Assembly: GCA_963582065.1 (NCBI GenBank)
Contig: CAUZRQ010000003.1
Location: 1 to 64,000, forward strand
From: UBA8437 sp963582065
GTDB lineage: Bacteria > Planctomycetota > Planctomycetia > Planctomycetales > Planctomycetaceae
Direction of reading: 5' to 3'
Length of the DNA stretch: 64,000 nucleotides
Part shown: one piece after another, positions 27,422-37,896 of the stretch
How positions within the stretch are numbered: the first letter of the stretch is position 1
Layout of the letters: each line of letters starts with the position of its first letter
Translations under genes and position numbers: made by a program
The notes under the pieces: model-generated
What the model was told of the DNA's origin: nothing
Database searches by the model: none
The model's input: only the letters and a program-made list of their open reading frames with translations

Positions 27422-29926
27422 GTGCCGGTGGGAATTGAACGGGCTACGGGAACGAGCGTGAACGACATCGAACCGATCGGCGGCCGGAGTGCGAGCGGCG
27501 GGCGACCGCTGGCTGCCATCGGCGTGGTGATGTTGCTGGCGTTAGCCGGGGCCGTCGCGGCGTGGACCGGTACGGGAAGAAACGGCGGCACAAGAGGTGG
27601 TGACGCGGCAGCTGAGGATCCGCCGATCGACAACCAGACACTGGCACTGTCGAATGAGGAGGCCAAGTACCTGCAGGACGCGGAGCACCTCGGGGGCTTC
27701 GTGCTGGGGGATCTCACGCTGCCGCAACTGGGGGCTGCCATCGGTGACGGGGATGAAGAACGCCTGGCGAGTTATCTGGCGGTGGACTTCGTGGGCGAAC
27801 TGTTCCAGCCCGATGCGGGGAAACGGGCGTTGCTCGAGGTGGCCGACGTGAGGACGTGGAGGAGTCCTCGTGACGCGACGCGGACAGTCGACGGCCGGGG
27901 GTTTGTCTCACAGGTGATGGCCTGGCGGGCCGAGTTCACGAGGCTCAATTCGGCGTCCTTGAAAGTGATGCTGATGAGGCCCGAATCTCACGGTGAATTT
28001 GACGGTCCCTGGGTGGGTTCCTTGAAGTTGCGGCTGACCGGGAAGCGGGTCGATGGCCGGATTGCCGAACGCGAGGTGCGATTCCGGTGCCGGTTGAATT
28101 CGTTGACCGAGGACCAGCCCGACCGCAGGGGGTGGTTGGCCGGGTGCGTGGCGTACGAGGCCCGTCTCAGCCAGGCCCGTGAGTACCTGTTCGAGGAGAT
28201 GCAGGACGAGACGGGAATCGACGTGACCGCCTTGCACGACAACTGGAAGCGGGCCGACAAGACCAACCTGCCGTTCCTGACCGGGGGCACCTACCTGGTC
28301 GACTACGACCGGGACGGCCGTATCGACGTCCTGCTCACCGATCTGAACGGACTGGCTCTCTACCATGGTCGGGAGCACGGTCGATTCGTCAACGTTACGC
28401 TGGAGGCCGGGTTGCCACCGCTGTCGGCTCCCCATGAGCCGCCTCCGCTGGGGGCCGTTTTTGCCGACTTCGACAACGACGGCTTTCCCGATCTGCTGTT
28501 GGGATCCCGGCTTTATCGCAACGTCGCCGGTACGCGTTTCGACCTGCTGGCCGTCGGTCGTGACACGTCCTTGAAACTGCCCCGGGAGGCCTCGCAGTTC
28601 TCGGTGGCCGACTACGATCGTGACGGCAACATCGACCTGTACGTGGTCGGGTTGTCCGAGGGATCTCCGGAGGGCCAGCCGTGGATTGGCCAGGCGCGTG
28701 GCAGTTACCACCAGTTGTGGAAAAACAAGGGGGGATGGCAGTTCGAGGAGGTGGCCGAATCGAGCGGGGCGCGGGGACGGGGAGGTCCGACATTTGCCGC
28801 CACCTGGCTCGATGCCAACGGCGACGGTTGGCCCGACCTGATGACCTCTTGCGAGACCGGCAAGAACGACTACCTGATCAACCAGAAGGACGGGACGTTC
28901 CGGGAGGGCCAATTGCCCGACATCTACGGTGGGTTCTCGATGGGCATCACTGCAGGTGACATCGACAACGACGGTCGCTCCGATGTCTACGTCGCCAACA
29001 TGTACTCGAAGGCGGGGGAACGGATCGTCGACAATCTCCGGCACGGGGTCTACCCCGACGATGTCGACTCGCAGATGAGAGATTTCGTGTCCGGGAACGA
29101 ACTGTACCACAGCCTGGGGGCGGGGAAGTTCGAGCGGATCGGGCAGGCGACCGGGGTGGCTGATGTGGGGTGGGCCTACGGCCCGGGTTTCGTCGATCTT
29201 GACAACGACGGCTGGCTCGATCTCTATGCCCCCGTGGGTTTCCAGAGCGTGACGCCCGAGCGGCCCGATGGGTGACGTTGCGTCTGGCTGGCTGTCGTGT
29301 CACAGCCTTTCAACAGCAGTGCCCAGGTGCCGTGCCTTCGCGACCTGGACAAAGCCAACGGAGAGTTCTGGGTCTCGAATCCCTGGAGTTTCTCGGCCAG
29401 CGGTGAGAACCTGAGTGCTTACGAACGCAACGGCGTGTTCCTGAACGACCGACAGGGGGGGTTCCACAACATCTCCTACACCAGTGGTGCCGACAATCTC
29501 GGCGACGGTCGCAGTGCGGTGTCGTGGGACATCACCGGTGACGGCATGCCCGAGTTGTTCATTCGGCAGGCCGGTGGCGGGCCACTGGTGGTCTACCGCA
29601 ACCGCTTTCCCCGGGCACACTACCTGCAGTTGAGCCTCCGCGGGACGCGGAGCAACAGCCTGGGCGTGGGGGCTCGTGTCGAATGCGAGGTCGGCGACAC
29701 GGTGGTACGGCGGTCGCTGTATCCGGTGGTCAATTTCCTGTCGCAGTCACCGGCACTGTTGCACCTGGGCCTGGGCGAGGCAGCCGTGGTGGATCGCCTG
29801 ACGATCCACTGGCCCTCCGGAGAGGTGCAGCGGTTCGAACAGTTGGCGGCTGACCGCCACCTGCGGATCACCGAAGGGTCCGACCAGGTGCGGACACTGT
29901 CGGGGCGACTGCAGGGTGGCGAGTGA
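27422..29926 (+). CDS. Anchored FG-GAP/ASPIC-UnbV protein with in-frame TGA (candidate selenoprotein)
   Basis: One continuous frame of 834 codons is interrupted only by TGA at codon 618 (29273-29275). Upstream: a membrane anchor (about 30-47), a helical region, then FG-GAP/VCBS repeats with Asp-rich calcium-type loops (DYDRDGRIDVLL, DFDNDGFPDLLL, DIDNDGRSDVYV, DLDNDGWLDLYA). Downstream in the same frame: RCVWLAVVSQPFNSS, one more repeat (WDITGDGMPELF), then the ASPIC/UnbV domain (GVGARVECEVGD, LHLGLGEA, IHWPSGEVQRF). Because the family domain is split across the TGA without a frame change, the gene is either decoded as selenocysteine or recently mutated. A GTG at 27458 is an alternative start. 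The gene is divergent from the SNF2 gene. Confidence 0.8.
29273..29307 (+). promoter_or_regulatory. In-frame UGA with SECIS-like hairpin
   Basis: After the UGA (29273-29275), a 6-bp perfect stem GGCTGT/ACAGCC at 29290-29295 and 29302-29307 closes a 6-nt loop CGTGTC. The loop begins 20 nt after the UGA and has G at its second position. This fits the loose published bacterial SECIS pattern (short apical loop, G in the first two loop bases, about 16-37 nt from UGA). The pattern is permissive, so chance is possible. The codons around it would read Sec-Arg-Cys. Confidence 0.45.
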
Positions 29927-29929
29927 TCG

Positions 29930-30967
29930 TCACTCTGCCGGTTGCGGACGCCCTCTCCCCATGCCGGCGCAGGCGTGTCCAACCAGCATGCTGAGGACCC
30001 CGCTGCCGAAGAAGAACCAGAAGCCGTAGCTGAAAACATGGGCCGGCACGGAGAGTTCAAACGGGTCGTCAAAGAAGACGGCCTGGCCGATGGGGATGTA
30101 GATCAGGGTGCTCAGCAGTGCACTCGCAACGACGGCGGAACCCAGGCTCAGGGCGGTCTTGAGGGTTGGGTTCATCGCCAGCGGCCAGACGACCACGCCG
30201 ACGCCGATGACAAACCATGCCACGAACTGGGGGATCATCAGCTTGATGTACTCGTTGATGTCGTTGGGGGCCAGGGTCTCGGCGACACGGGCATGGAGGC
30301 CTCCGCCAAGGAACCCGGCGGCTCCGACCAGAACTGCACAGGCAATCGTGCCGGTCAACAGGTGCAGGATCGACAGTCGGCGGATTCCCTCGGCCAGGCC
30401 GATCCCGGCACCCAGCGGAATGCCCAGCAACATCAGGTAGAGCGCCACCCGGTTTCTGCGGGGAGACACTCCTCGCTGATGCCGCTCGGCCTCTCGTTTC
30501 ATCTGGGCCTTCACCTGTTGAGGATCCGGACTGGTTCCCCCGGGGCCGGACTCGATGTCATCGGCTTTGAGCAGGACGTTGAAGGTTGAATGTTTGGCCG
30601 GAACACCCATCGCAGCCATGAGCATTCCAAATCCTTTCAGTTCGACGTTGCGGAATTCCAGCGTGAACTCCGAATCAACCTGCGCCTCCTCCCCGGGCAT
30701 GCCCGAGGCCGCATTCGGCGTAGCCTTCTTCACGAAATCCGTTTGGACGATCCAACCCGTCCAGGCTCCTGCCAGGCCCAGGACCATGAACAGCATGGTG
30801 ATCGACAACTTGGCAAAGGTGGAGGGGGACGGGTCGACAACAGGGTCAGCGGCCACGGCGGGTGTTGGGTTCGGAGCGGTTTTCGGCTCCGTTTCGGGTT
30901 TCACCTCCGCAGACTCCGACTGAGGAGGGTCAGCTGGTTCGGGTGTGGCTGCTGGTGTGTCGTTCAT
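29930..30967 (-). CDS. Multi-pass membrane protein, unknown
   Basis: A 345-residue protein with a Pro/Glu-rich cytosolic start (residues 1-50), a first membrane helix at about 54-74, an extracytoplasmic segment to about 175, and about five further hydrophobic helices (LYLMLLGIPLGAGIGLA, LLTGTIACAVLVGAAGFLGGG, FVAWFVIGVGVVVWPLA, SLGSAVVASALLSTLIYI, YGFWFFFGSGVLSMLVG). The ATG at 30967 has AGGA 8 nt upstream. No known family is recognised. Its end is 3 bp from the convergent ASPIC gene. Confidence 0.75.
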   Translation of the reverse strand: MNDTPAATPEPADPPQSESAEVKPETEPKTAPNPTPAVAADPVVDPSPSTFAKLSITMLFMVLGLAGAWTGWIVQTDFVKKATPNAASGMPGEEAQVDSEFTLEFRNVELKGFGMLMAAMGVPAKHSTFNVLLKADDIESGPGGTSPDPQQVKAQMKREAERHQRGVSPRRNRVALYLMLLGIPLGAGIGLAEGIRRLSILHLLTGTIACAVLVGAAGFLGGGLHARVAETLAPNDINEYIKLMIPQFVAWFVIGVGVVVWPLAMNPTLKTALSLGSAVVASALLSTLIYIPIGQAVFFDDPFELSVPAHVFSYGFWFFFGSGVLSMLVGHACAGMGRGRPQPAE

Positions 30968-31064
30968 GGGTAGTCCTGGAGATGGAGCGATTTCGGAGTG
31001 GTGTGGCAGTGTGAGTGTCGCAGACCGCTCGACCCAGTCTAACACAGTCGCTGCTGTGAAGGGG

Positions 31065-32315
31065 TCAAGGTACGGGTCGTCGGTCAAGTTGAGGCAAGCG
31101 GCGACAGGCCGCGGCCGCCTGCCGCCACATCGACGCGAGGTCGGGTTTTCCGAGCGCATCGCAGAGTTCGGCGAGTTGGTCTCTCACCTCGGCGTTGTCC
31201 GGTGCCCGGTTGGCCTCGAGGTTCTTCTCGGTCAACTGCTGTTTCAGCTTCTGAGAGATGTCGTGCCTGGCCATTTCCTGTTTGTACTTTTCCGGCTCGC
31301 CGAGTCGTTGCCAGGCCTGTGCGAGTTGATAGCGGCAGGCGGTGTCGTGGGGATCCTTTGAGAGGAGGTTCGTCAACGGCGCGATCACGGCCTCGGTCTG
31401 CTGTTGGTCGATAGCCATGTCGACCTGCAAGAGCACGGCGACACGTTCGTGGGGATCTCGACCAAGTGCCCGGGCGAGGAGGTCGCGGGCCCTCTTGGTG
31501 TTGCCCAGGCCGCGGTGGCAGTCGGCCTTCAGTGCGAGAACCAGTGCGTGGTCGGGGTCGGCCGTGTCGAGGATCTCTAGAGCGTCGGTGAGATTGTTTT
31601 GGCCGATCAGCGAGCGGGCGAGGTTGCGCAGAACTTCCTGGTGAACATCTACGGGGATAGAATCGGAGGGCTCGAGGTCCAGGGCCTTGCGGTAGTTCTC
31701 GACGGCCAACTGGAAATCTTCGAAGTCGAAGGCCATGTGGCCGATCAGTGCGTGGGCGAGGTAGTTGCCGGGTTCGAGGTCGATCAGTTTGTTCAGGTGG
31801 GCCATGGCGGTGTCGAACGCGCCGAGATTGTAGAAGATCTGGCCGAGCCAGCGATGGGCGTTGGCCGAACGGGGTTCGTCCTTGAGCAGTTCCTGGAACT
31901 GGGCTGCGGCCAGTGGGAGTTGTTCGAGCAGAAAGAGACATTCGCCGGTCAACTCGAGAGCGGGTTTCCTGAGTTCGCCGAGTGGCTGGACCACCTCGAA
32001 TGACCGCATGGCGCCGCGGGGGTGTCCCCGCCGCAGTTGGTAGGCGCCCCGCAATAATGCGACATGAGAATCAAATTCCGGGTACTCATCGAGTGTTTCG
32101 ATGCCCTTGAGCAGGACGTCGTGGTCGCTGGATGCGACGGCAGCCAGGCTGTCACGAAAGACCTGGTGAGGATCGGTTGCGAGCAGGAACCACCCGGCTC
32201 CGCCGATGGCCACGACAGAGGGGACGGCCAGGAAGATCCACCAGGATCGCACGCGGCTGTCGACGGCAGATCGGCCGGGCGTGTCGGTCGGCAGTGGAGA
32301 GGCGGGCGGGGTCAT
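31065..32315 (-). CDS. Membrane-anchored TPR protein
   Basis: A 416-residue protein with a single N-terminal membrane helix (about 26-45, WWIFLAVPSVVAIGGAGWF) followed by tetratricopeptide repeats that run through most of the chain (for example AHRWLGQIFYNLGAFDTAMAH, ALIGHMAFDFEDFQLAVENY). TPRs are protein-binding scaffolds; here they would face the periplasm. It overlaps the upstream VCBS-cytochrome gene by 4 bp (ATGA), so the two are co-translated and likely partners. Confidence 0.88.
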   Translation of the reverse strand: MTPPASPLPTDTPGRSAVDSRVRSWWIFLAVPSVVAIGGAGWFLLATDPHQVFRDSLAAVASSDHDVLLKGIETLDEYPEFDSHVALLRGAYQLRRGHPRGAMRSFEVVQPLGELRKPALELTGECLFLLEQLPLAAAQFQELLKDEPRSANAHRWLGQIFYNLGAFDTAMAHLNKLIDLEPGNYLAHALIGHMAFDFEDFQLAVENYRKALDLEPSDSIPVDVHQEVLRNLARSLIGQNNLTDALEILDTADPDHALVLALKADCHRGLGNTKRARDLLARALGRDPHERVAVLLQVDMAIDQQQTEAVIAPLTNLLSKDPHDTACRYQLAQAWQRLGEPEKYKQEMARHDISQKLKQQLTEKNLEANRAPDNAEVRDQLAELCDALGKPDLASMWRQAAAACRRLPQLDRRPVP

Positions 32316-33934
32316 TTCGCGTCACCGAGGTGGTTGATCCAGACTTCGACAGGAGAGGTGGAGGCCGAGCGTGTGTTGTTGCCGACAGCGATGTCGACGT
32401 CACCATCTCCATCGATATCTCCCACGGCCAGGGTGGGATGGTTGCAGAGTTGGGCTTCGAGTGTGCGGGGGGTGAAGACGCCGGGAGCAGTCTGTTCGAT
32501 CCACATCAACGAGGGCACTCGCAGGCTCGTGAGTACGTCGCTTCGTGAGACACCCTGCAATTCGCCGACGAAACCACACGCGATGATATCCAGGTCGCCG
32601 TCGGAATCGATATCGGCAGCCTCGGCGCGGTGGACTCCGTAGAGACGTGCGAGGTGATGTTCGGTGAACGACAGCTTTCCGGTGTTCTCCAGCCAGCGGA
32701 TACCGTGATCGGGCTTGAGAACCGCGTCGTCCATCGTGTCGCCGTTGGTCAAAAGCACGTCGGTATCACCATCGCCGTCGAGATCGACCAGTTGGAGTCC
32801 TGATGAGCCCCAACACGGGTGAGGGGCCTGGTAGAGTGTCTTGGCCGTGAAGCCCATGTCTCCGTGTCCCAGGAAGGCGACGACGGTTTCGTGTTCCTGG
32901 GCAATCAACGTCACGAAGTCGAGTTTCCCGTCTCCATCGAGGTCGACGGTGGCCGCATGAATGGTCCCGTGGCGTTGGTCAATCGCCTGGAGCGAGTAAG
33001 TCTGGGCGGTAGGCGGACCGCGGCGACCGTTGTGCTCGAGAACCAAAACGCGGCCGGTCGTTCGCCAGCCGAATTCGCCGACCACCAGGTCCAGGTCGCC
33101 GTCATCGTCGAAGTCGGCCGCTCTCACATCGGCCACCCGGCTGAGGTTTCGGGCGAGGTCGACCGGGGTGAACTTGCCGGCGGGTTGTTGTCTGAGCCAG
33201 GTGACCTTGCCGAGGTCGTGGTCAATGGCACCGAAGGAACCGAGGTCTGCGACGAGGAGATCTTGCAGGCCGTCGCCGTCGAGATCGATGATTTGGCAAC
33301 GAGCCGGATGTCCGACACGGGCCAGTACGGTGAGATCCGGTAGCCGTTTCGGTGTGGCTCGGCTCAGCAGGATCAGCCCATTAGCCATGTCGCAGGCGAT
33401 CAGTTCTTTTTGTCCCCGACGTCCATTTCCAAGGAGGTCGGCCATCTGGACGTTGGAGATGACGATCGCGTCGTCGGTGTCCACCGAACAGGCCAGAGCC
33501 TGGACCGTGAACCTCTGTGGCCCATCGGTGATCTGGTCGTCAAGCGCCGGGCGATCCAGGGCCTCGGGTGCACGCGCAACGTACCACTTGATCACTTCCT
33601 GTGTGTTGACGATGCCGCGGATTTTCGATCCGTAGCCCTTGAATTTCGTCATCTGTCCGATCCGTGACGGCCACTGAGACTTGGGCAGAATCGACGGTTC
33701 GGGAAACGTGTGGCACTGGCTGCAGAGCGTTTTGACTGTGAGGGTGGTGACGGGGGTGCGCGAGGAGGAGGGACGATCGGGGTCCGGGCTCGATGCAGGC
33801 GGCGGTGTGAACAGGTTCCAGGCGGCCAGCACCAGCACGACGGTGCCAACGGCAGCCAGGATCGCCATCGGCAGCCTGCGTGGCCGCTTGGCTGACGACT
33901 GCCGGTCGTTCGACGAGTCCACGGCGTTATTCAT
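32312..33934 (-). CDS. Monoheme cytochrome c fused to FG-GAP/VCBS repeats
   Basis: A 540-residue exported protein. An N-terminal membrane helix (about 22-41) is followed by one c-type haem site, CSQCH at residues 71-75, and a short helical cytochrome-like segment with Met95 as a possible axial ligand. The rest is a beta-propeller of FG-GAP/VCBS repeats with calcium-type loops (DLDGDGLQDLLV, DFDDDGDLDLVV, DLDGDGDTDVLL, DIDGDGDVDIAV). There is no ASPIC/UnbV domain. A longer reading to 34021 exists, but the ATG at 33934 directly precedes the signal/anchor. The haem suggests electron transfer at the cell surface. It is first in a unit with the TPR gene. Confidence 0.88.
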   Translation of the reverse strand: MNNAVDSSNDRQSSAKRPRRLPMAILAAVGTVVLVLAAWNLFTPPPASSPDPDRPSSSRTPVTTLTVKTLCSQCHTFPEPSILPKSQWPSRIGQMTKFKGYGSKIRGIVNTQEVIKWYVARAPEALDRPALDDQITDGPQRFTVQALACSVDTDDAIVISNVQMADLLGNGRRGQKELIACDMANGLILLSRATPKRLPDLTVLARVGHPARCQIIDLDGDGLQDLLVADLGSFGAIDHDLGKVTWLRQQPAGKFTPVDLARNLSRVADVRAADFDDDGDLDLVVGEFGWRTTGRVLVLEHNGRRGPPTAQTYSLQAIDQRHGTIHAATVDLDGDGKLDFVTLIAQEHETVVAFLGHGDMGFTAKTLYQAPHPCWGSSGLQLVDLDGDGDTDVLLTNGDTMDDAVLKPDHGIRWLENTGKLSFTEHHLARLYGVHRAEAADIDSDGDLDIIACGFVGELQGVSRSDVLTSLRVPSLMWIEQTAPGVFTPRTLEAQLCNHPTLAVGDIDGDGDVDIAVGNNTRSASTSPVEVWINHLGDAK

Positions 33935-34007
33935 GGTCGAGGCGATTCGGTGTGACGCGGATGTCCGGTCGGTCGGTCGCCGGATTCCAGCCTGCTGGCT
34001 CGATCCT

Positions 34008-34050
34008 AAAAAAAGCTCCACCCGGACGCGAGAGCGGTCCGAGTGGAGCT
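34008..34050 (-). terminator. Rho-independent terminator
   Basis: A 14-bp stem (34014-34027 with 34037-34050, one T:G wobble) around a 9-nt loop is followed on the minus strand by seven T (34008-34014). It ends the transcript of the lipoprotein gene at 34103 and separates it from the VCBS-cytochrome gene. Confidence 0.9.
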
Positions 34051-34102
34051 GGTTGGACGAAGCGGCAATCCGAGGTCGAAAGCCCGTCCTCCCCGGCGCC
34101 TG

Positions 34103-34657
34103 CTACTCTTTCAGATCGACCGTGAAATCATTCGGGCCGGGTTCCTGCACGGTGTACTGCAGCCCGGAGGTTTCGACGTTGGCGTACTTTGCCGGCAACG
34201 CACTGTCGGCCTCCTTGAAACCGTCGCCTTCCATCTGGCCCAGATAGGCCTTGGTGGGGTCGACAGCTGCCATGTTCGGCATGTTGCCCTTGCCGAGGTC
34301 GCCTTGTTCGAGCGCCTTGCCTCCCGAGGCAAGCGAGGGGTCTGCCATGCCAGCCAGGTTACCCTTTTCGGTGGCCTTGGAGACCGAGACCTTGTAGGCA
34401 CCGGGCATGGCTCCGTCGTCGGTCGAGAAGGTGCCGATGATCGCCTTGCCTGCCTTGTCGGTTGTCCCCTGGCAGTTGCGGGCGCCGTCGCCACTCGCAG
34501 TAAATGTGACCTGTGCCCCTTCGACGGGCTGGCCCTTCATGGTGACGGTCAACGAAACCGCAAGGCAGCCGGCACTGGGGTTGGGGCCACCACAACCGGT
34601 CGCCAGCAGGGCAATGACCAGTGAGGCACACAGCACGGGGAGGGCGGAGTATCGCAT
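34103..34657 (-). CDS. Small lipoprotein with Ig-like/carboxypeptidase-regulatory-type domain
   Basis: A 184-residue lipoprotein: signal peptide ending in LLATGC with Cys22 as lipidation site, then a beta-rich domain starting VSLTVTMKGQPVEGAQVTF with GTTDKAGKAIIGTF and PGAYKVSVSK. This pattern (added-value, transthyretin-like fold) is very common in small planctomycete lipoproteins of unknown function, often encoded after DUF1559 pilins as here. The C-terminus ends GPNDFTVDLKE, as in many relatives. It has its own terminator, and a separate one lies upstream. Confidence 0.82.
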   Translation of the reverse strand: MRYSALPVLCASLVIALLATGCGGPNPSAGCLAVSLTVTMKGQPVEGAQVTFTASGDGARNCQGTTDKAGKAIIGTFSTDDGAMPGAYKVSVSKATEKGNLAGMADPSLASGGKALEQGDLGKGNMPNMAAVDPTKAYLGQMEGDGFKEADSALPAKYANVETSGLQYTVQEPGPNDFTVDLKE

Positions 34658-34794
34658 GGTCTGTCGGTTTCCTGCGGAGGTTGAATTTTCCGGATTTAAG
34701 GATACCCGAGATGTCTCAAGTATTCCCGCGCATCCGCTGAATTCCCGGCCGTCGAGGGGTCGCTCGAAGATGCTCGATCGAGATGATATTAACC

Positions 34795-34829
34795 AAAAAG
34801 ACGACCCCGCCGCAATGGACGGGGCCGTC
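34795..34829 (-). terminator. Rho-independent terminator after the DUF1559 gene
   Basis: A 10-bp GC-rich stem (34800-34809 with 34820-34829, one wobble pair) around a 10-nt loop is followed on the minus strand by five T (34795-34799). It lies 44 bp past the DUF1559 stop, so the downstream lipoprotein gene is probably transcribed mainly from its own promoter or by read-through. Confidence 0.85.
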
Positions 34830-34872
34830 ATTCGAATTCACAGGTGTTGTGCCCCGGCAGGGGCGTGGCGGC

Positions 34873-35949
<1,077 letters not shown>

Positions 35950-36447
35950 GCCTTCCTCCTTCTTACCGTGTCCACTCTATGAATTTAAAAATACGCCGAA
36001 AAACTTCATTTGGTTATCGCGTGTAACCGTCTTCGGTCAACGGAGACCATGTCAGCGCCACTTTCGGTTTAAGTGTGTCGCCAGGTACGGTCGTTCCCCC
36101 CATCTGTCTTCGTCGGACGTAGTCAGGTCAGTGGACACAAATTTGACGGATAAGTCAACGTGGAACACCATTTTTTGCGAAAAATCACCATTTGGCTCGA
36201 GAGCCGACTTTCAGTGCCTCAAAGCGGATGTTTCAATTGGTCTGAGCGCGATCCAGGCGGTGTTGAGGAGTGTGGCTGGAGTCGGGTTTTGGAGAGTGCA
36301 GTCCAGCACCCAATCGCGTTGGTGTTTTCCGTCGAATTACGAAAAAACTGGATCACCGACTCGTCGGCCGTCCATCGCGCCGGGCCGCTTCGAGCGTAGG
36401 TTTTTGGGGACAGCAACGATGACTTGTGGTTCCGTGGAGTAGCGACC
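35950..36447. other. 498-bp AT-richer divergent intergenic region
   Basis: This gap holds the promoters for the DUF1559 gene (leftward) and the TPR operon (rightward). Visible structures are an inverted repeat ATTTTT-TGCG-AAAAAT near 36170 and GGTTA-N7-TAACC near 36010. GGAG at 36436-36439 is the ribosome-binding site for the GTG at 36448. Short frames in this stretch have no coding character. Confidence 0.5.
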
Positions 36448-37896
36448 GTGTGGCAGCGGCACCTGAGAACCGTGTTGATTATCGGCGTCGTGCTGGCGCT
36501 GATTGGAGCAGCGTTCTGGAAGCCGATCTCTGTCGCCTGGTCTTTGCATACGGCCCGCGGGCTGCTGCGGGTGCGGGAGAGCGACCTGGCGGTGGCGGAG
36601 TTGTTGTCGGCCCACGAGGTCGATCCGGATCATCCCGAGGTCAATTTTCTGTTGGCACGGGGTTTCCGCCGGCTCGGGCGGTTCACGAAGGTGGTGGAAC
36701 ACCTGGATCTGGCCGAGGGATTCGGTTGGCCGGCCGAGTTGATTCGTCTGGAGCAGTTGATGGGAGCCGCCCAGGCCGGGCAGTTGGCCGCCAGTGCCCC
36801 CGAGCTCTACAAGTTCCTCAGTCGCGGTGGCGACTACGGCGACGAGGGGCCGGAGGTGTGTGAGGCCCTGGTCAACGGGTATTTTCTCAGCTACCAGTTC
36901 GGGTTGGCCCAGCCGGTGCTCGACGAGTGGCAGACGGCCTATCCGGACGACTCCCAGTGCTACATGTTCCGCGGTCTGTACTTCGAGAACCGGTCAATTC
37001 CGAGCAAGGCGGTGGCCGAGTACCGCAAGGCTGTCGAGTTGGCCGGTGAACGCACCGACGTCCGGTTGCGGTTGGCCCATGTGCTCAAGAAGACCAACCA
37101 GTACGATGAGGCGATTGAACAATTCGAGATCTGCCGGGCCGAGGATACGACTCATCCGGAAGTGATGACCGGTCTGGGCCAGTGCTACCATTTGCAGGGC
37201 CAGATCGACGAGGCGCGCAGGATGTTCGAGAGCGTGTTGGCCCTCGATCCGGACTATTTCGACGCGCAGCTGGCCCTGGGGCAACTCGAGGAGACCGCCG
37301 GTCATGCGGACACGGCGTTGCGGTGGCTTCGTCCGGCGTGCCGTCGTCGCCCCAGCGACACCGAGGCCCGTTACAGCCTGGCGTTGAGTCTGCAGGCGGT
37401 CGGCCGCAAGCGGCGTGATGCGGCGGGCTGGCCTCCCCCGGCGTCCGCGGACAAGTCGGGCCTCTCGGTGGCCAAGGCGCTCGGCTGGGCCGCGCGTCGG
37501 ACCCGCGCCGAGTTGACTCTTACCGAAGCCTCACACCACTTCCGCTTTGTCGCCGACGCACAACAGGCGATGCAGCGCGTGCAGGTCTGGACGGACATCA
37601 TCCGGTCCGAGCCACGCAACGCCGAGTTGCGTTTCAAGATCGGCAGCTACCTGATGAAATACGACAATCCCGAACACGGGTTGGGCTGGATGCTCTCGGT
37701 GCTCGACATCGATCCCAATCACCCGCCGACGCACAGAATGCTTGAAGAGTACTACCGAGGAAAGGGCAAGAACGAGCGTGCCGATCTGCACGCAAAGATG
37801 GCCAGCGAGGGTGGCCAGGCCGGACAGGATTCGCAGCGCGGCCCCACCGCAGGCGGGTCCGTTCCACAACCCAAGGATCAGAACGATGACCGATGA
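36448..37896 (+). CDS. Membrane-anchored TPR protein
   Basis: A 482-residue protein with an N-terminal membrane helix (about residues 7-26) and many tetratricopeptide repeats (for example AVAELLSAHEVDPDHPEVNFL, RLAHVLKKTNQYDEAIEQF, QCYHLQGQIDEARRMF, MLSVLDIDPNHPPTHRML). The GTG at 36448 is chosen because a GGAG lies 8 nt upstream; a TTG at 36424 is less likely. It overlaps the next gene by 11 bp and leads a three-gene unit that ends with an ASPIC/UnbV lipoprotein, so it is probably a periplasmic scaffold for it. Confidence 0.88.
   Translation: MWQRHLRTVLIIGVVLALIGAAFWKPISVAWSLHTARGLLRVRESDLAVAELLSAHEVDPDHPEVNFLLARGFRRLGRFTKVVEHLDLAEGFGWPAELIRLEQLMGAAQAGQLAASAPELYKFLSRGGDYGDEGPEVCEALVNGYFLSYQFGLAQPVLDEWQTAYPDDSQCYMFRGLYFENRSIPSKAVAEYRKAVELAGERTDVRLRLAHVLKKTNQYDEAIEQFEICRAEDTTHPEVMTGLGQCYHLQGQIDEARRMFESVLALDPDYFDAQLALGQLEETAGHADTALRWLRPACRRRPSDTEARYSLALSLQAVGRKRRDAAGWPPPASADKSGLSVAKALGWAARRTRAELTLTEASHHFRFVADAQQAMQRVQVWTDIIRSEPRNAELRFKIGSYLMKYDNPEHGLGWMLSVLDIDPNHPPTHRMLEEYYRGKGKNERADLHAKMASEGGQAGQDSQRGPTAGGSVPQPKDQNDDR

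Noticed and set aside
29276..29926. Separate small gene starting at the GTG at 29297
   Set aside because: It lies in the same frame as the upstream ORF, begins inside a continuing domain and carries the ASPIC/UnbV end that the upstream part lacks. It is better explained as the second part of one gene.
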